Source: JANMJD01 sp963847945
Lineage (GTDB): Bacteria; Actinomycetota; Acidimicrobiia; Acidimicrobiales; Ilumatobacteraceae
Direction of reading: 5' to 3'
Assembly (NCBI GenBank): GCA_963847945.1
Contig: CAWKBX010000017.1
Coordinates: 1 to 64,000 of the forward strand
DNA length: 64,000 bases
Numbering within the stretch: the stretch's first letter is position 1; each line of letters begins with the position of its first letter. The position numbers and the translations under genes are program-made. The notes beneath the pieces were generated by a model. That model did not search any database and had not been told where the DNA came from. It saw only the letters and a list, made by a program, of their open reading frames with translations. Positions 10,643 through 19,265 of the stretch are shown piece by piece.

Positions 10643-10729
10643 AGGCTCCCCGACGCATTCAAGGCCGACTTCCGTGCGGTGCCATGGAAAGCAATCCGGG
10701 GCATGCGGAACCTACTCACCCATCACTGC
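10643..10729 (+). pseudogene. HepT-like (DUF86/HEPN) C-terminal fragment
   Basis: A 29-codon stretch reads RLPDAFKADFRAVPWKAIRGM followed by RNLLTHH, with no start of its own. This is the characteristic HEPN/HepT block (AxFRxxxPxxPWxxIxGMRNxLxH) with the RxxxxH catalytic motif. Neither the N-terminal helices nor the usual sequence after the motif is present, so this is a remnant. It lies between the toxin-like gene and a Uma2 fragment. Confidence 0.55.
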
Positions 10730-10742
10730 GAATCAGCCAGCC

Positions 10743-11006
10743 CCGTCATGCCTGCTTGCCGAGGTGCTCTCGCCGTCGACTCGTCGAATCGATCTGCGCG
10801 AAAAGCGCGGTCACTACAGCACCATCGAGCAACTCGAGGTGTACCTGATATTGGAAGCCGAACTTCCCTCCGTCGAGGTCTACCGTCGTGACCGCTCGTC
10901 CGGGCGTTGGATGACCGAGAAGTACGGCCCTGGCGAGAGCTTTCAGCTCACCTGTCCCGAGGTCACCATCTCGGTCGACGATCTCTACGAGCCGCTCGAC
11001 CTCTGA
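10743..11006 (+). pseudogene. Uma2/DUF820 restriction-endonuclease-fold protein, C-terminal fragment
   Basis: The final 87 codons of this frame resemble the C-terminal half of Uma2 family proteins: LLAEVLSPSTRRIDLREKRG, then YLILEAELPSVEVYRRD and a short terminal SVDDLYEPLDL. Complete members are about 180-200 residues with a nuclease-fold active site (the first Asp lies upstream of this fragment). The upstream part here is unrelated HepT-like debris, so the gene is truncated. Uma2 genes are often in multicopy families in actinobacteria and cyanobacteria. Confidence 0.6.
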
Positions 11007-11138
11007 GCGACAACCTCTTGCGTTTACCGAAGGCCGGACGGTCAGGTGCTCACGGTGCCGCCGCATCGACACGAGCGATCAGATCAAACCGAAGGTGACC
11101 GAGACCGACGTGTCTATCCGACTGACGACCTGCTGGCC

Positions 11139-12875
11139 TCAGTCGTCTTGGGGAGCGCGGCCGTAGTAGTCGTTTTCGCCGTCGCGGGGGACTCGGTTGA
11201 GGACCATGCCGACGACGTTGGCCTGGGCGGCTTGCAGGCGCTCGACGCCGCGGGCGACGTGCTTGTAGTTGGTCATGCGCAGCGAGGCGACGAACAGCAC
11301 GCCGTCGACCATGCTCGACATCACCAGCGTGTCGGAGACCGGCAGGACGGGCGGGGAATCGACGATCACGATGTCGAACTGCTCACGAGCGGCGGCGAAG
11401 AAGTCTTTGGCCACCGGCGACCCGAGGATCTCGACCGGGTTGGCCACCGGCTGGCCGGCGGGCAAGACCCACAGGTTGTCGGCATCGGAGTGGCAGTAGT
11501 TGGCGATGTCGAGCGTCTTGCGCGTCGCCTCGCTGCCGTCGGCGTTGGTACGAGCGACTGCGTCGGTGGTGTCGACATCGGCCGCCCGCTTCCGGCGTGC
11601 CGGGGGCAACGGATAGTCATCGACCGAGACGACCTCGGTGGCCCGGCCGGTCGGACGAGTACGGGCGGGGTTGGTGGAGCGACGGGCCCGGTTGAGGCGA
11701 CGCTCCTCCTCCTCGGCTATCCCCGTGAGAATCTCGACCAGGCCCGACGTCTGACCGTGGGCATCGGTCAACGACTCCACCCGCGGACGACGCAGATCGG
11801 CCGAAATCAACAACGTGCGAGCGCCACTGACGGCATACGACGCCGCCAGGTTCGTCGCCACGGTCGACTTGCCATCGCCAGGCATCGGGCTGGTGACCAG
11901 CAACACGCGCAACTGCTGTTCGAGGCTGATGAACCGCAGCGACACTCGCAACGAGCGCACGGCTTCGGCGACAATGCCATCGGGATGCTGCAACGCGGCA
12001 ATGTGGAACGGATCTTTCGACACCCGGCGGTCGACGGGGATCTCGGCCAAGGTGGGCAGACCGCTGAGCTCCTCGGCCTCGTCACGCGACCGTAGTCGCA
12101 CATCGAGACGATCCTTCAACAGGGCGATACCGGCGGCCAGAATCAAACCGGCAACCAGGCCGGCCATCGCGCTGCGCACCGGCTTGGGGCTGATCGGCGA
12201 GGGTGACGCCTTGGCGGAACCGATGACCTCGGCCTCGCCTCGCTTCAGCTCGGCGTCGATTTCCAGTTGACCGCGTCGGTTCGACAGCTCCTGGAACTGG
12301 GCCTGGGCAGTCTGCAACTCCGCGGTGATCGCGGCACCTTCGGGCTGCCGACCGAGTTCCGTCAGGCGATCCTGCAGCTTGTCAATCTGGTCGGTCAGTT
12401 TTTCGGTCGCCCGGTTGAGCCCCTGAATCGACGACGTCCGGCGGTTGTCGATGTACGCCGCGGCGACCTGGTTGGCGATTGCCGCCGACCGCTCGGGGTC
12501 GCGGGTGACGGCCTTGACCTTCATGATGTTCGAGTCGGCCGAGGTGGTCACGCTGATCGCCGACTGCACCTGCGCCGTCGTCACCCCGTTGCCGAGGATC
12601 TTGGCGGCGGCCTCGGATACCTCGGGGCCATCGGCGATGCTGGCCAGCGACTTGACGATCCGCGAGCTGTTGGCCAACTCGGTCGCCGAACCCACATTCG
12701 CCGTACCGAACCGTTCGTTCGGATCGTTCGGCTTCAGCAGCACCGTCGCCGTCGACTGATACTGCTTCGGCTGGCGATTCGAGTTGAGAAAGGCTCCGAC
12801 CGCCAAGAGAAGTGGAAGCGCAACGAGCACCTTCCAGTTCCGTTTGATCAGCTGGAGGTAGTCACTCAGTTCCAC
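11139..12875 (-). CDS. BY-kinase / polysaccharide co-polymerase, copy 3 (intact)
   Basis: The 578-residue protein has helix 1 at about 15-33, a Wzz periplasm-facing region with a coiled-coil-like stretch (about 140-200) and helix 2 at about 225-245. The kinase has Walker A (PGDGKST), A' (LLISADLRRPRV) and B (IVIVDSPPV). The C-terminus carries only one tyrosine pair (NDYYGRAPQDD). The GTG at 12875 gives VELSDYLQL, conserved in all three copies. An Arg/Pro-rich insert of about 80 residues separates A' from the NLWVLPAG segment. It controls polymer length through autophosphorylation; the phosphatase at 21564 is the likely partner. It lies 95 bases after the dehydratase gene and is probably cotranscribed with it. 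Confidence 0.9.
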   Translation of the reverse strand: MELSDYLQLIKRNWKVLVALPLLLAVGAFLNSNRQPKQYQSTATVLLKPNDPNERFGTANVGSATELANSSRIVKSLASIADGPEVSEAAAKILGNGVTTAQVQSAISVTTSADSNIMKVKAVTRDPERSAAIANQVAAAYIDNRRTSSIQGLNRATEKLTDQIDKLQDRLTELGRQPEGAAITAELQTAQAQFQELSNRRGQLEIDAELKRGEAEVIGSAKASPSPISPKPVRSAMAGLVAGLILAAGIALLKDRLDVRLRSRDEAEELSGLPTLAEIPVDRRVSKDPFHIAALQHPDGIVAEAVRSLRVSLRFISLEQQLRVLLVTSPMPGDGKSTVATNLAASYAVSGARTLLISADLRRPRVESLTDAHGQTSGLVEILTGIAEEEERRLNRARRSTNPARTRPTGRATEVVSVDDYPLPPARRKRAADVDTTDAVARTNADGSEATRKTLDIANYCHSDADNLWVLPAGQPVANPVEILGSPVAKDFFAAAREQFDIVIVDSPPVLPVSDTLVMSSMVDGVLFVASLRMTNYKHVARGVERLQAAQANVVGMVLNRVPRDGENDYYGRAPQDD

Positions 12876-12970
12876 GTTCTTCTTCCAATCAACCGGTTTG
12901 CGCCCGCGACGTCATCAGCAGGCTACGTAGGGCGGCAGGATCAAGCTGCCCAGGATACGCCATCGGCGGG

Positions 12971-14836
12971 TTAGACCGCCGCGGCAGCCGACTCGGCCAT
13001 CGCCGGGCCAGTCGACGTGGGGGCGATCCCGGCCTCGCAGAGGCTGATCAACCGCTCCTTGGCGAGCTCATCGGCGATCGGAGTCAGCAGGGCATCGGCC
13101 TGCTCGGGGGTGAACCCGGGCACCATCGCGTGGGAGATTTCGGGGTGGAACGGCCGGATGTCGACCTCACCATCACCGAACAGCTCCTCGTGCATCTTCT
13201 CGCCGACCCGAAGCCCGGTGTAGATGATGTCGATCGGACGCATGGCCCGGTTGGCCATCAACTTGGCGACGGCATCGATCAGCACCGGCTCGCCCATGTC
13301 GAGCACCAGCACCTCTGACGCCCGGCCGTGAACCGCCGCCTGCAGCGTGAGGGTGACGGCCTCTTCGATCATCATGAAGTAGCGGGTGGTCTCGGCATGG
13401 GTGACCGTGATCGGGCCGCCGCGGGCGATCTGGCCCTCGAAGGTGATCAGCATCGAACCACGCGAGCCGAGCACATTGCCGAACCGCACCGACAGATAGG
13501 GGCGCCCGGTCTTGGCGGCCATCGTCGAGGTCAGGCGCTCGGTGGCTCGCTTGGAGTAACCGAGGATGTTGAACGGGTTGGCGGCCTTGTCGGTCGAGAT
13601 GTTGATGAACTGCTCGACCTTGTGGTTGGCCGCGGCGGCGAGCACGTTCTGGGTGCCATAGACGTTGGTCTTCAGGGCCTCGGCGGGGAACCGCTCGAGC
13701 ATCGGCACGTGCTTCAGCGCCGCGGCGTGGAAGACGATTTCGGGCTTGTGAGTGGCGAACACTGCGTCGACCGCACCGGCATCGCGGATGTCGCACAGCA
13801 CGATGCCGGCGGCTTCGAGATCGGCGACGCCCGACATGCTCAGGATCAGACCATGCAGCGCGCTCTCGTCACGATCGAGCATCACCAGGCTGGCGGGGTT
13901 GAACCGCTGGATCTGACGGCACAGCTCCGAACCGATGGAACCGCCGGCCCCGGTGACGAGCACGCGGCGACCTTCGAGCAACGTGGCGATCTGGTCGAGT
14001 TCGATCGAGATCATCCGGCGACCGAGCAAGTCGGCCTCGGTGACCCCCGAGATGGTGTCGACGCCCAAGCCGTCCATCAGGCCACCCGGGTTGCGCAGCA
14101 CGAGGGCCCGCAGGCCGTGGCGCTCGATCTCGCCGACCAACACCCGCAGTTCTTCGCGTTCGATGCTGGGGATGGCGATGAGGACGGTCTTGGCCTCGTA
14201 CTGACTGGCGACTTCGGCGATGCTCTTGCGGCCGCCATGGACCTTGACGCCGCCGAGCGAACGGAAGCGCTTCGAGTGGTCGTCGTCGAGCAGGGCGACG
14301 GGACGGTAAGGCGAGCGTGACTCCAACAGGGCGGGCAGGATCACCGCGGCGGCCGTGCCGGCACCGAAGATGATCAGCGGCTCGCCGGCGATGGCACCGC
14401 TGCGATTGCGTGAATCCCGCCAGTAGCGCCACAGCGCCCGGGGGATCGTCATCGCGGCAAAGGCGGCCGGGCCCGAGATCAGGGCGGCTCGGACCGAGTA
14501 AACCTCGGTGAAGCCCACGGCCAGCGCGAGAAGCACGGTGCTCACCGCGACGGTGACGCCGGTGGTGCGCAACTCGTCAAAGGAGCCGGGCCGCCACCCA
14601 CCGCGGTAGATGCGGGTGATGAAGCCGATCACCAACTGAATCACAGCCACAATGCCGATAGCGGTGAGGCAGCGGCCGAACGTGACGCCAGTCGTGCCCC
14701 GCGAGGTCAGGAGGAACCAACTAGCACCCAGAGCGATGGCCCAGGACCCAGCGTCTGCCACGTACAGTGGTAGCGAACTCTTCGGCAGCCAGGTGGGCCG
14801 GCTCAGTCGCATTTGTAGTGGCTGTGGAACTGCCAT
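12971..14836 (-). CDS. Membrane-bound UDP-sugar 4,6-dehydratase (PglF/CapD/WbpM type)
   Basis: The 621-residue protein has an N-terminal block of four membrane helices (about 20-135) and a nucleotide-binding linker domain (IIFGAGTAAAVIL). A C-terminal extended SDR follows, with VTGAGGSIGSELCRQI for NAD binding and ISTDKAANPFNILGYSKR around the active site. Long membrane-anchored members convert UDP-GlcNAc to the UDP-4-keto-6-deoxy sugar, the first step to bacillosamine or FucNAc/QuiNAc sugars. Motifs are complete. The aminotransferase at 18090, acetyltransferase at 9085 and transferase at 20631 could perform the next steps. Confidence 0.9.
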   Translation of the reverse strand: MAVPQPLQMRLSRPTWLPKSSLPLYVADAGSWAIALGASWFLLTSRGTTGVTFGRCLTAIGIVAVIQLVIGFITRIYRGGWRPGSFDELRTTGVTVAVSTVLLALAVGFTEVYSVRAALISGPAAFAAMTIPRALWRYWRDSRNRSGAIAGEPLIIFGAGTAAAVILPALLESRSPYRPVALLDDDHSKRFRSLGGVKVHGGRKSIAEVASQYEAKTVLIAIPSIEREELRVLVGEIERHGLRALVLRNPGGLMDGLGVDTISGVTEADLLGRRMISIELDQIATLLEGRRVLVTGAGGSIGSELCRQIQRFNPASLVMLDRDESALHGLILSMSGVADLEAAGIVLCDIRDAGAVDAVFATHKPEIVFHAAALKHVPMLERFPAEALKTNVYGTQNVLAAAANHKVEQFINISTDKAANPFNILGYSKRATERLTSTMAAKTGRPYLSVRFGNVLGSRGSMLITFEGQIARGGPITVTHAETTRYFMMIEEAVTLTLQAAVHGRASEVLVLDMGEPVLIDAVAKLMANRAMRPIDIIYTGLRVGEKMHEELFGDGEVDIRPFHPEISHAMVPGFTPEQADALLTPIADELAKERLISLCEAGIAPTSTGPAMAESAAAAV

Positions 14837-15024
14837 GGAGGTTTTCCTTCCGATTTAGCGCCCTAGGTACACGTACCGACGCTTCAAGAGGTTTGGTGCC
14901 GATCCGCCGGACCAATTCCGAACTCCTTGAAATGTACGGCAGCAAGGTGTAGATACCTAGAAGCCATCTGGCCCATTCGGAATCCCCACAGCCAGTCACC
15001 GTCCCCGCCGCACCCGTCTCGTTC

Positions 15025-16551
15025 GTGACGCCCCCTAGAATTCACCGCATCGACAACCGCACTTCGACTCTGACGCGACCCAGCCGCTCTCGGCCCGTGG
15101 TCAAGCGTGGACCGTCCGGCAGCGGCCGGTGGGCTGCGTTCCTCCTCGCGTTCGCTCCTGCGATGCAGTGGACGTCGGTCGCCGGCCTCGTCCCCGGAGA
15201 CCTGGCCATTCTTCCGATTGTTGCGATCGGCCTCCTCCGGCGCGACGAGTCCGATCAGGTGGCCAGTCGGTTCCGCCGTCACCTCGTGCTCCCGGCAGCC
15301 GTCATCGGCCTCGGCTCGACGCTCGCCCTCCTCGACGTGGGTCTCACCTCATGGGCGATCAAGACATTGGTGAACGACGCCATTGTCACCTTCACGTTCC
15401 TTGGGATCATGTCGTTCGTCCGCGGCCGGCAGATTCCACCGCGCCTGATCAATCGGGGGATCATGTGGTCCGGCTTGATGGTGTCGTTCATCGTCCTCGC
15501 CCAGCGGGGGTACCGACCAGCGGCGACCTTCGCTCAGACCAATATGACTGCCCACTTCCTCGCGGCCTGCTTTGTCTTCGTGCTGACTCGTGCCACGACG
15601 CGGATCCGGCTGATCGTGCTGCCGATCATGCTCCTCGCCGTGGCGATCACCGGTTCGTTCGGCGCACTGTTGTCGTTGGGCATCGTCGTCGCCTGGTACG
15701 GATTCGGCGCAATGCGGCACCGTATGCATCGCAGTCCGGCTGCCGTGGTGGTGTTGCTGTGGGCGCTGATCGTCGGTGGAGTGGGCCTGGCGGCGAGCAA
15801 CACGATCATCAAGCAGTTGTCGACCGCCGAGTCCGACGAAGGGTTGAGCCAGCAGCGGCTCGACAAGAGTGGTGAGGGCCGCAAGGTCATCTGGCTCGAC
15901 GGACTCCGCGCGCTGCGCGACGACCCGCTGGGTATCGGCCCGGGAGGGTTCAAGCCCCTCAATATCCACACCAAAGTGGTCAACGGCGAACTCGACTCGT
16001 CGGAGATCCACCATGACATGATCGGCTACGTCGTCGAGCGCGGCTACGTGGGTCTGCTCGGCTTGTTCGCATTGCTGAAGGTGCTGTGGTCGGCGGGTCG
16101 CAAGCGCGGCACCGTTCGCGGCCTGATGCTGATGAACGGCATCGCCGGCCTCTTCCGAGAAACGCTGCACTTCCGCCATCTCTGGATCTTCATGGCGGTC
16201 GCCGTCGCCTCGGAGCTCATCGACGCTGGGCCGCGCGTGTCGCGGGTTGCTGGACGCCGCACCCAACTCTTCGCCCCAGGCGGCACCGCCGCCCGAGCGA
16301 CCCGATCGTCCAGCCGGGCGAGTCGGCTGCGCAACGAGGCCGTCGTGGAGACTGAAGTCGTGGAGACCGAAACGGTAGATGGTGCCATCGCTCCGGCAGA
16401 TCGCCCTGTCGCGGTCGTGTCGCGTGCTTGGGCGTCGCGCGGCTCACGAGCCAGGCAGCAGGCCACCCGCCGCCCGTCGCGCGCCGCTCGCCAGGCTGCC
16501 CCCGAGGCCTCGCCGGCTCGAACCGCCTCTCGCCGAGTCACCCGCCGCTGA
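15025..16551 (+). CDS. O-antigen ligase / Wzy-like polymerase, copy 2
   Basis: The 508-residue paralogue of the gene at 5572 has the same helix pattern, GRKVIWLDGLRALRDDPLG, a GIGPGGFKPL turn and the SSEIHHDMIGYVVERG segment with conserved His. About 110 C-terminal residues are Arg/Ala/Thr-rich and probably cytoplasmic and disordered. The GTG at 15025 gives a 35-residue basic leader before helix 1; a later start is possible. It is divergent from the dehydratase and BY-kinase copy 3. Polymerase and ligase functions cannot be told apart by sequence. Confidence 0.8.
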   Translation: MTPPRIHRIDNRTSTLTRPSRSRPVVKRGPSGSGRWAAFLLAFAPAMQWTSVAGLVPGDLAILPIVAIGLLRRDESDQVASRFRRHLVLPAAVIGLGSTLALLDVGLTSWAIKTLVNDAIVTFTFLGIMSFVRGRQIPPRLINRGIMWSGLMVSFIVLAQRGYRPAATFAQTNMTAHFLAACFVFVLTRATTRIRLIVLPIMLLAVAITGSFGALLSLGIVVAWYGFGAMRHRMHRSPAAVVVLLWALIVGGVGLAASNTIIKQLSTAESDEGLSQQRLDKSGEGRKVIWLDGLRALRDDPLGIGPGGFKPLNIHTKVVNGELDSSEIHHDMIGYVVERGYVGLLGLFALLKVLWSAGRKRGTVRGLMLMNGIAGLFRETLHFRHLWIFMAVAVASELIDAGPRVSRVAGRRTQLFAPGGTAARATRSSSRASRLRNEAVVETEVVETETVDGAIAPADRPVAVVSRAWASRGSRARQQATRRPSRAARQAAPEASPARTASRRVTRR

Positions 16552-16579
16552 CCCGACCCGCCGCCGGTCGCCGACCCGC

Positions 16580-16633
16580 CGATCGGTCAACCGATCGGTC
16601 AACCGATCGGTCAACCGATCGGTCAACCGATCG
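16580..16633. repeat. 12-bp tandem repeat, 4.5 copies
   Basis: The unit CGATCGGTCAAC is repeated exactly four times plus CGATCG, starting about 30 bases after the polymerase stop. A further half copy (GGTCAACCGATCG) occurs at about 16674-16686, inside the 3' end of the oppositely oriented ATPase gene. Each unit contains the palindrome CGATCG. It looks like a slippage array between convergent genes. Confidence 0.9.
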
Positions 16634-16641
16634 TGACTCCT

Positions 16642-17892
16642 TCAGGCCGACCAGATCGCCGACACCGGAAGGCTGGTCAACCGATCGCCGAAGGCTTGAG
16701 GATGCCGGCCAATGTGGAGCACGACGCCATTGACGAATCGCTCGCCGAGTTGGTCCCGCATGTATCGCAGATGACGGAAGTCGGTTTCGTCCACGTCGTT
16801 GGCGGCCTTGACTTCGATACCGATGACGCGGCCGTCGGGAAGTTCGGCGATGAGGTCGACCTCCCGTTTTGCCTCGTCGCGGTAGTGATACAGCCGAACC
16901 TGGAGATCTGACCAGGTTGTCTGGCGGAGTAGTTCGTTGACCACGAACGTCTCCAGCAGGGACCCGGCGAGTGGGCTTTCGGGTGCCGTCAGCATCTCCG
17001 ACGTCGTACCGAGAAGGGTTGCGGCGATCCCGCTATCGACGAGGTGAACCTTCGGACGCCGTTTCACCCGCCCCGTCAGCCCGGGGGTCCACGCGGGCAA
17101 AGTGTGGTGGAGATAAATTGTCTCGAGGAGCCCGAGGTAGTCGGTCACCGTGTCGTGACTCAGCCCAAGCGCTTGGGCCAGCGATGCCGGCACGAGCTCC
17201 TCGCTGGTTCGTTGAGCGATCAGGGTGACCAACCGGGGGAGGTCGACCACCTGCCTCGGAAATCTCATCTGTCGAAGGTCGCGCTCGATCAGCGTTCTTA
17301 TGTAGTCCGAGTGCCACGCGCGACGGAGCCGATCGTTCGGCATGCTCGCGGCGTCGGGCAGGCCACCGGTTGTGACTCGTCGAAACACCTCAAGACGGGT
17401 GATTGCGTCGGTCTCGACCTCGCGTAACTCGGCGGTCGCACCAAAGAGTAGATCGATCAGTCGGTCGGGCCCGCCGTCGAGCTCGCCTTGCGTAAATGGC
17501 CACACATCGATGATGCGGGCCCGACCCGCGAGAGACTCGGTGATGCCCGGCACCGTCAGGAACCTTGACGACCCGGCAAGTATGAATTGGCCGGGTGAGG
17601 GGTGGCGGTCGACGAATGACTTCAGCGCCAGGATCAGCGGGTCGCCACCGCGCTGGATCTCGTCGACGAACAGCGGGCGACTCCGGTGTTCGACAAAGCC
17701 TGCGGGGTCGGTGCGCGCCGACCGCAACGGTTCGCGGTCATCGAGGCTGAGCAAAGTACCGCCCATGGCGGCGTGCATAGCCTGCAGCAGCGTCGATTTT
17801 CCGGACTGGCGGGGTCCATTCAAGATGACGACGCGAAACCCGGAGATCGCCTCGACTGCGAACTCTTCGATTTGGCGTTTCCGCAGGTCCAT
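16642..17892 (-). CDS. AAA ATPase with DUF4143 domain
   Basis: The 416-residue protein has Walker A (LNGPRQSGKSTLL), Walker B (PLFVDEIQRG) and sensor (FILAGSSRF) motifs in the first 130 residues. A winged-helix-like middle follows. The C-terminal DUF4143 domain has a nuclease-like core (REVDLIAELPDGRVIGIEVKA), which resembles PD-(D/E)XK folds. Its cellular function is not established; such genes are common, mobile and often found singly. It appears complete, with ATG at 17892. Unusual 22-bp repeats lie directly upstream, which could mean autoregulation. Confidence 0.85.
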   Translation of the reverse strand: MDLRKRQIEEFAVEAISGFRVVILNGPRQSGKSTLLQAMHAAMGGTLLSLDDREPLRSARTDPAGFVEHRSRPLFVDEIQRGGDPLILALKSFVDRHPSPGQFILAGSSRFLTVPGITESLAGRARIIDVWPFTQGELDGGPDRLIDLLFGATAELREVETDAITRLEVFRRVTTGGLPDAASMPNDRLRRAWHSDYIRTLIERDLRQMRFPRQVVDLPRLVTLIAQRTSEELVPASLAQALGLSHDTVTDYLGLLETIYLHHTLPAWTPGLTGRVKRRPKVHLVDSGIAATLLGTTSEMLTAPESPLAGSLLETFVVNELLRQTTWSDLQVRLYHYRDEAKREVDLIAELPDGRVIGIEVKAANDVDETDFRHLRYMRDQLGERFVNGVVLHIGRHPQAFGDRLTSLPVSAIWSA

Positions 17893-17907
17893 ACGACCAG
17901 GTTAGCG

Positions 17908-17984
17908 GTAAGTTGAAAATCCCTTCCACGTAAGTCGAAAATCCCATACCTATAAGTTGAAGAATCCCGTACCTGTACGTCGAG
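17908..17984. repeat. 22-bp direct repeats upstream of the DUF4143 ATPase
   Basis: Three and a half imperfect copies start at 17908, 17930, 17952 and 17975 with spacing of 22, 22 and 23 bases. The core is GTAAGTTGAAAATCCC. They begin 16 bases upstream of the ATPase start codon. The spacing of about two helical turns would put the copies on one DNA face, so they may be an operator. They are AT-richer than their surroundings. Confidence 0.75.
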
Positions 17985-18006
17985 TGAGAACCTTCTGGCG
18001 GGGCGT

Positions 18007-18090
18007 CAGCGACCTCGATTCAGCGACCTCGATTCAGCGACCTCGATTCAGTGACCTCGATTCAGTGACCTCGGCTCAGCGACCTCGGTT
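18007..18090. repeat. 14-bp tandem repeat, six copies
   Basis: The unit CAGCGACCTCGATT is repeated six times in phase (18007, 18021, 18035, 18049, 18063, 18077) with small changes toward the right end (CAGTGACC, CGGCT). The array runs directly into the stop codon of the aminotransferase gene (minus strand). There are no spacers, so it is not a CRISPR array. Confidence 0.9.
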
Positions 18091-19265
18091 CAGTTGAGGA
18101 ACGAGGCGATCGACTCGACGACTCTGGTGAGATCGCCCGAGGTCATGCCGGGGAACAGCGGGAGGCTGATGATGCGCGAGAACATGTCCTCGGCGACGGG
18201 CATGTCGCTCGGCTTGTAGCCCCACTTGTCGGTGTACAGCGGGTGCATATGCAGCGGGCGGTAGTGGACGCTGGTGCCAATCCCGGCGGCGGCGAGGTGC
18301 TGGACCAGACCGTTGCGATCGACCTGATCGGCCGGGCCTTCGAGCACCGCGACGTACAGATGCCAGGCGTGTTGCATGCCCGACTCGACGACTGACGCGT
18401 CGGTGGCATCGTGCAGCGGGTGGATACCGTTGACGTCGTTGAGCAGCTTGGAGTACTGGATTGCCAGGTCGATGCGCTGGGAGGCCAGGTCATCGGACCG
18501 CTTGAGTTGGGCGCGGCCCACGGCGGCCGCAACGTCGGTGAGGTTGTACTTGAACCCGGCGTCGAGAATGCGGTAGTCCCACGGGGCGCTCGTGTCGAAG
18601 CGACGCCACGCATCACGACTCAGGCCATGGAGGCTGAGACGACGGGCCCGACCGGCGAGTTCTTCGTCGTTGGTGGTCAGCATGCCACCTTCGCCGGCGG
18701 TGGTGATCGTCTTGTTGGCATAGAACGAGAAGCACGTCGAATCGGCCAACGCCCCGACCTTGCGTCCCTTGTAGAGGGTGGGAAGCGAGTGAGCGGCGTC
18801 ATCGATGACATACGCGCCAACGCGGGCGGCCAGTTCGTTGATCGCATCCATGTCGGCGGGGTAGCCGGCGTAATGCACCGGCATGATCGCCTTGGTCTTG
18901 TCGGTCAGCGCCGCTTCCACGGCGGCCGGGTCGATCAGCATGCTCTCGGGTAGCACATCGACCAAGATCGGCTTGGCCCCCATGTACTGGACGACTTCGG
19001 CCGTCGAGGCGAAGGTCATCGTCGGAACGATCACCTCATCGCCGTCGCCGACCCCACGGGCGGCGAGCGCCAGGTGCAACGCAGCGGTGGCCGAGTTCAT
19101 CGCCACGGCGTACTTCGCCCCGACGTACTCGGCGAACTCGGCCTCGAACTCGACGCAGTTCTTGCCGGTCGTCAACCAGCCCGATCGCAGCACTTCGACC
19201 GCGGCTTCGACCTCGGCCTCGCCGAGCGTCGGCTTGAAAAACGGGATGGGAGCGATGTCACTCAT
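18090..19265 (-). CDS. DegT/DnrJ/EryC1/StrS-type sugar aminotransferase
   Basis: The 391-residue PLP enzyme shows the family landmarks: SGWLTTGKNCVEFE near the N-terminus, NSATAALHLAL for phosphate binding, VIDDAAHSLPT and the Schiff-base lysine in FSFYANKTITTAGEGGM. A C-terminal HYRPLHMHPLY segment completes it. Members transaminate UDP-4-keto-6-deoxy sugars; PglE is of similar length. The ATG at 19265 overlaps the TGA of the upstream glycosyltransferase (ATGA), so the two are coupled. With PglF-, PglD- and PglC-like genes nearby it probably makes the 4-amino intermediate. Confidence 0.88.
   Translation of the reverse strand: MSDIAPIPFFKPTLGEAEVEAAVEVLRSGWLTTGKNCVEFEAEFAEYVGAKYAVAMNSATAALHLALAARGVGDGDEVIVPTMTFASTAEVVQYMGAKPILVDVLPESMLIDPAAVEAALTDKTKAIMPVHYAGYPADMDAINELAARVGAYVIDDAAHSLPTLYKGRKVGALADSTCFSFYANKTITTAGEGGMLTTNDEELAGRARRLSLHGLSRDAWRRFDTSAPWDYRILDAGFKYNLTDVAAAVGRAQLKRSDDLASQRIDLAIQYSKLLNDVNGIHPLHDATDASVVESGMQHAWHLYVAVLEGPADQVDRNGLVQHLAAAGIGTSVHYRPLHMHPLYTDKWGYKPSDMPVAEDMFSRIISLPLFPGMTSGDLTRVVESIASFLN

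Noticed and set aside
10228..10719. Minus-strand open frame of 163 codons across the toxin region
   Set aside because: No recognisable domain, and it is antisense to the HepT and toxin-like fragments.
16580..18090. Short tandem arrays as a possible CRISPR
   Set aside because: Units are contiguous with no unique spacers, and no cas genes are present.
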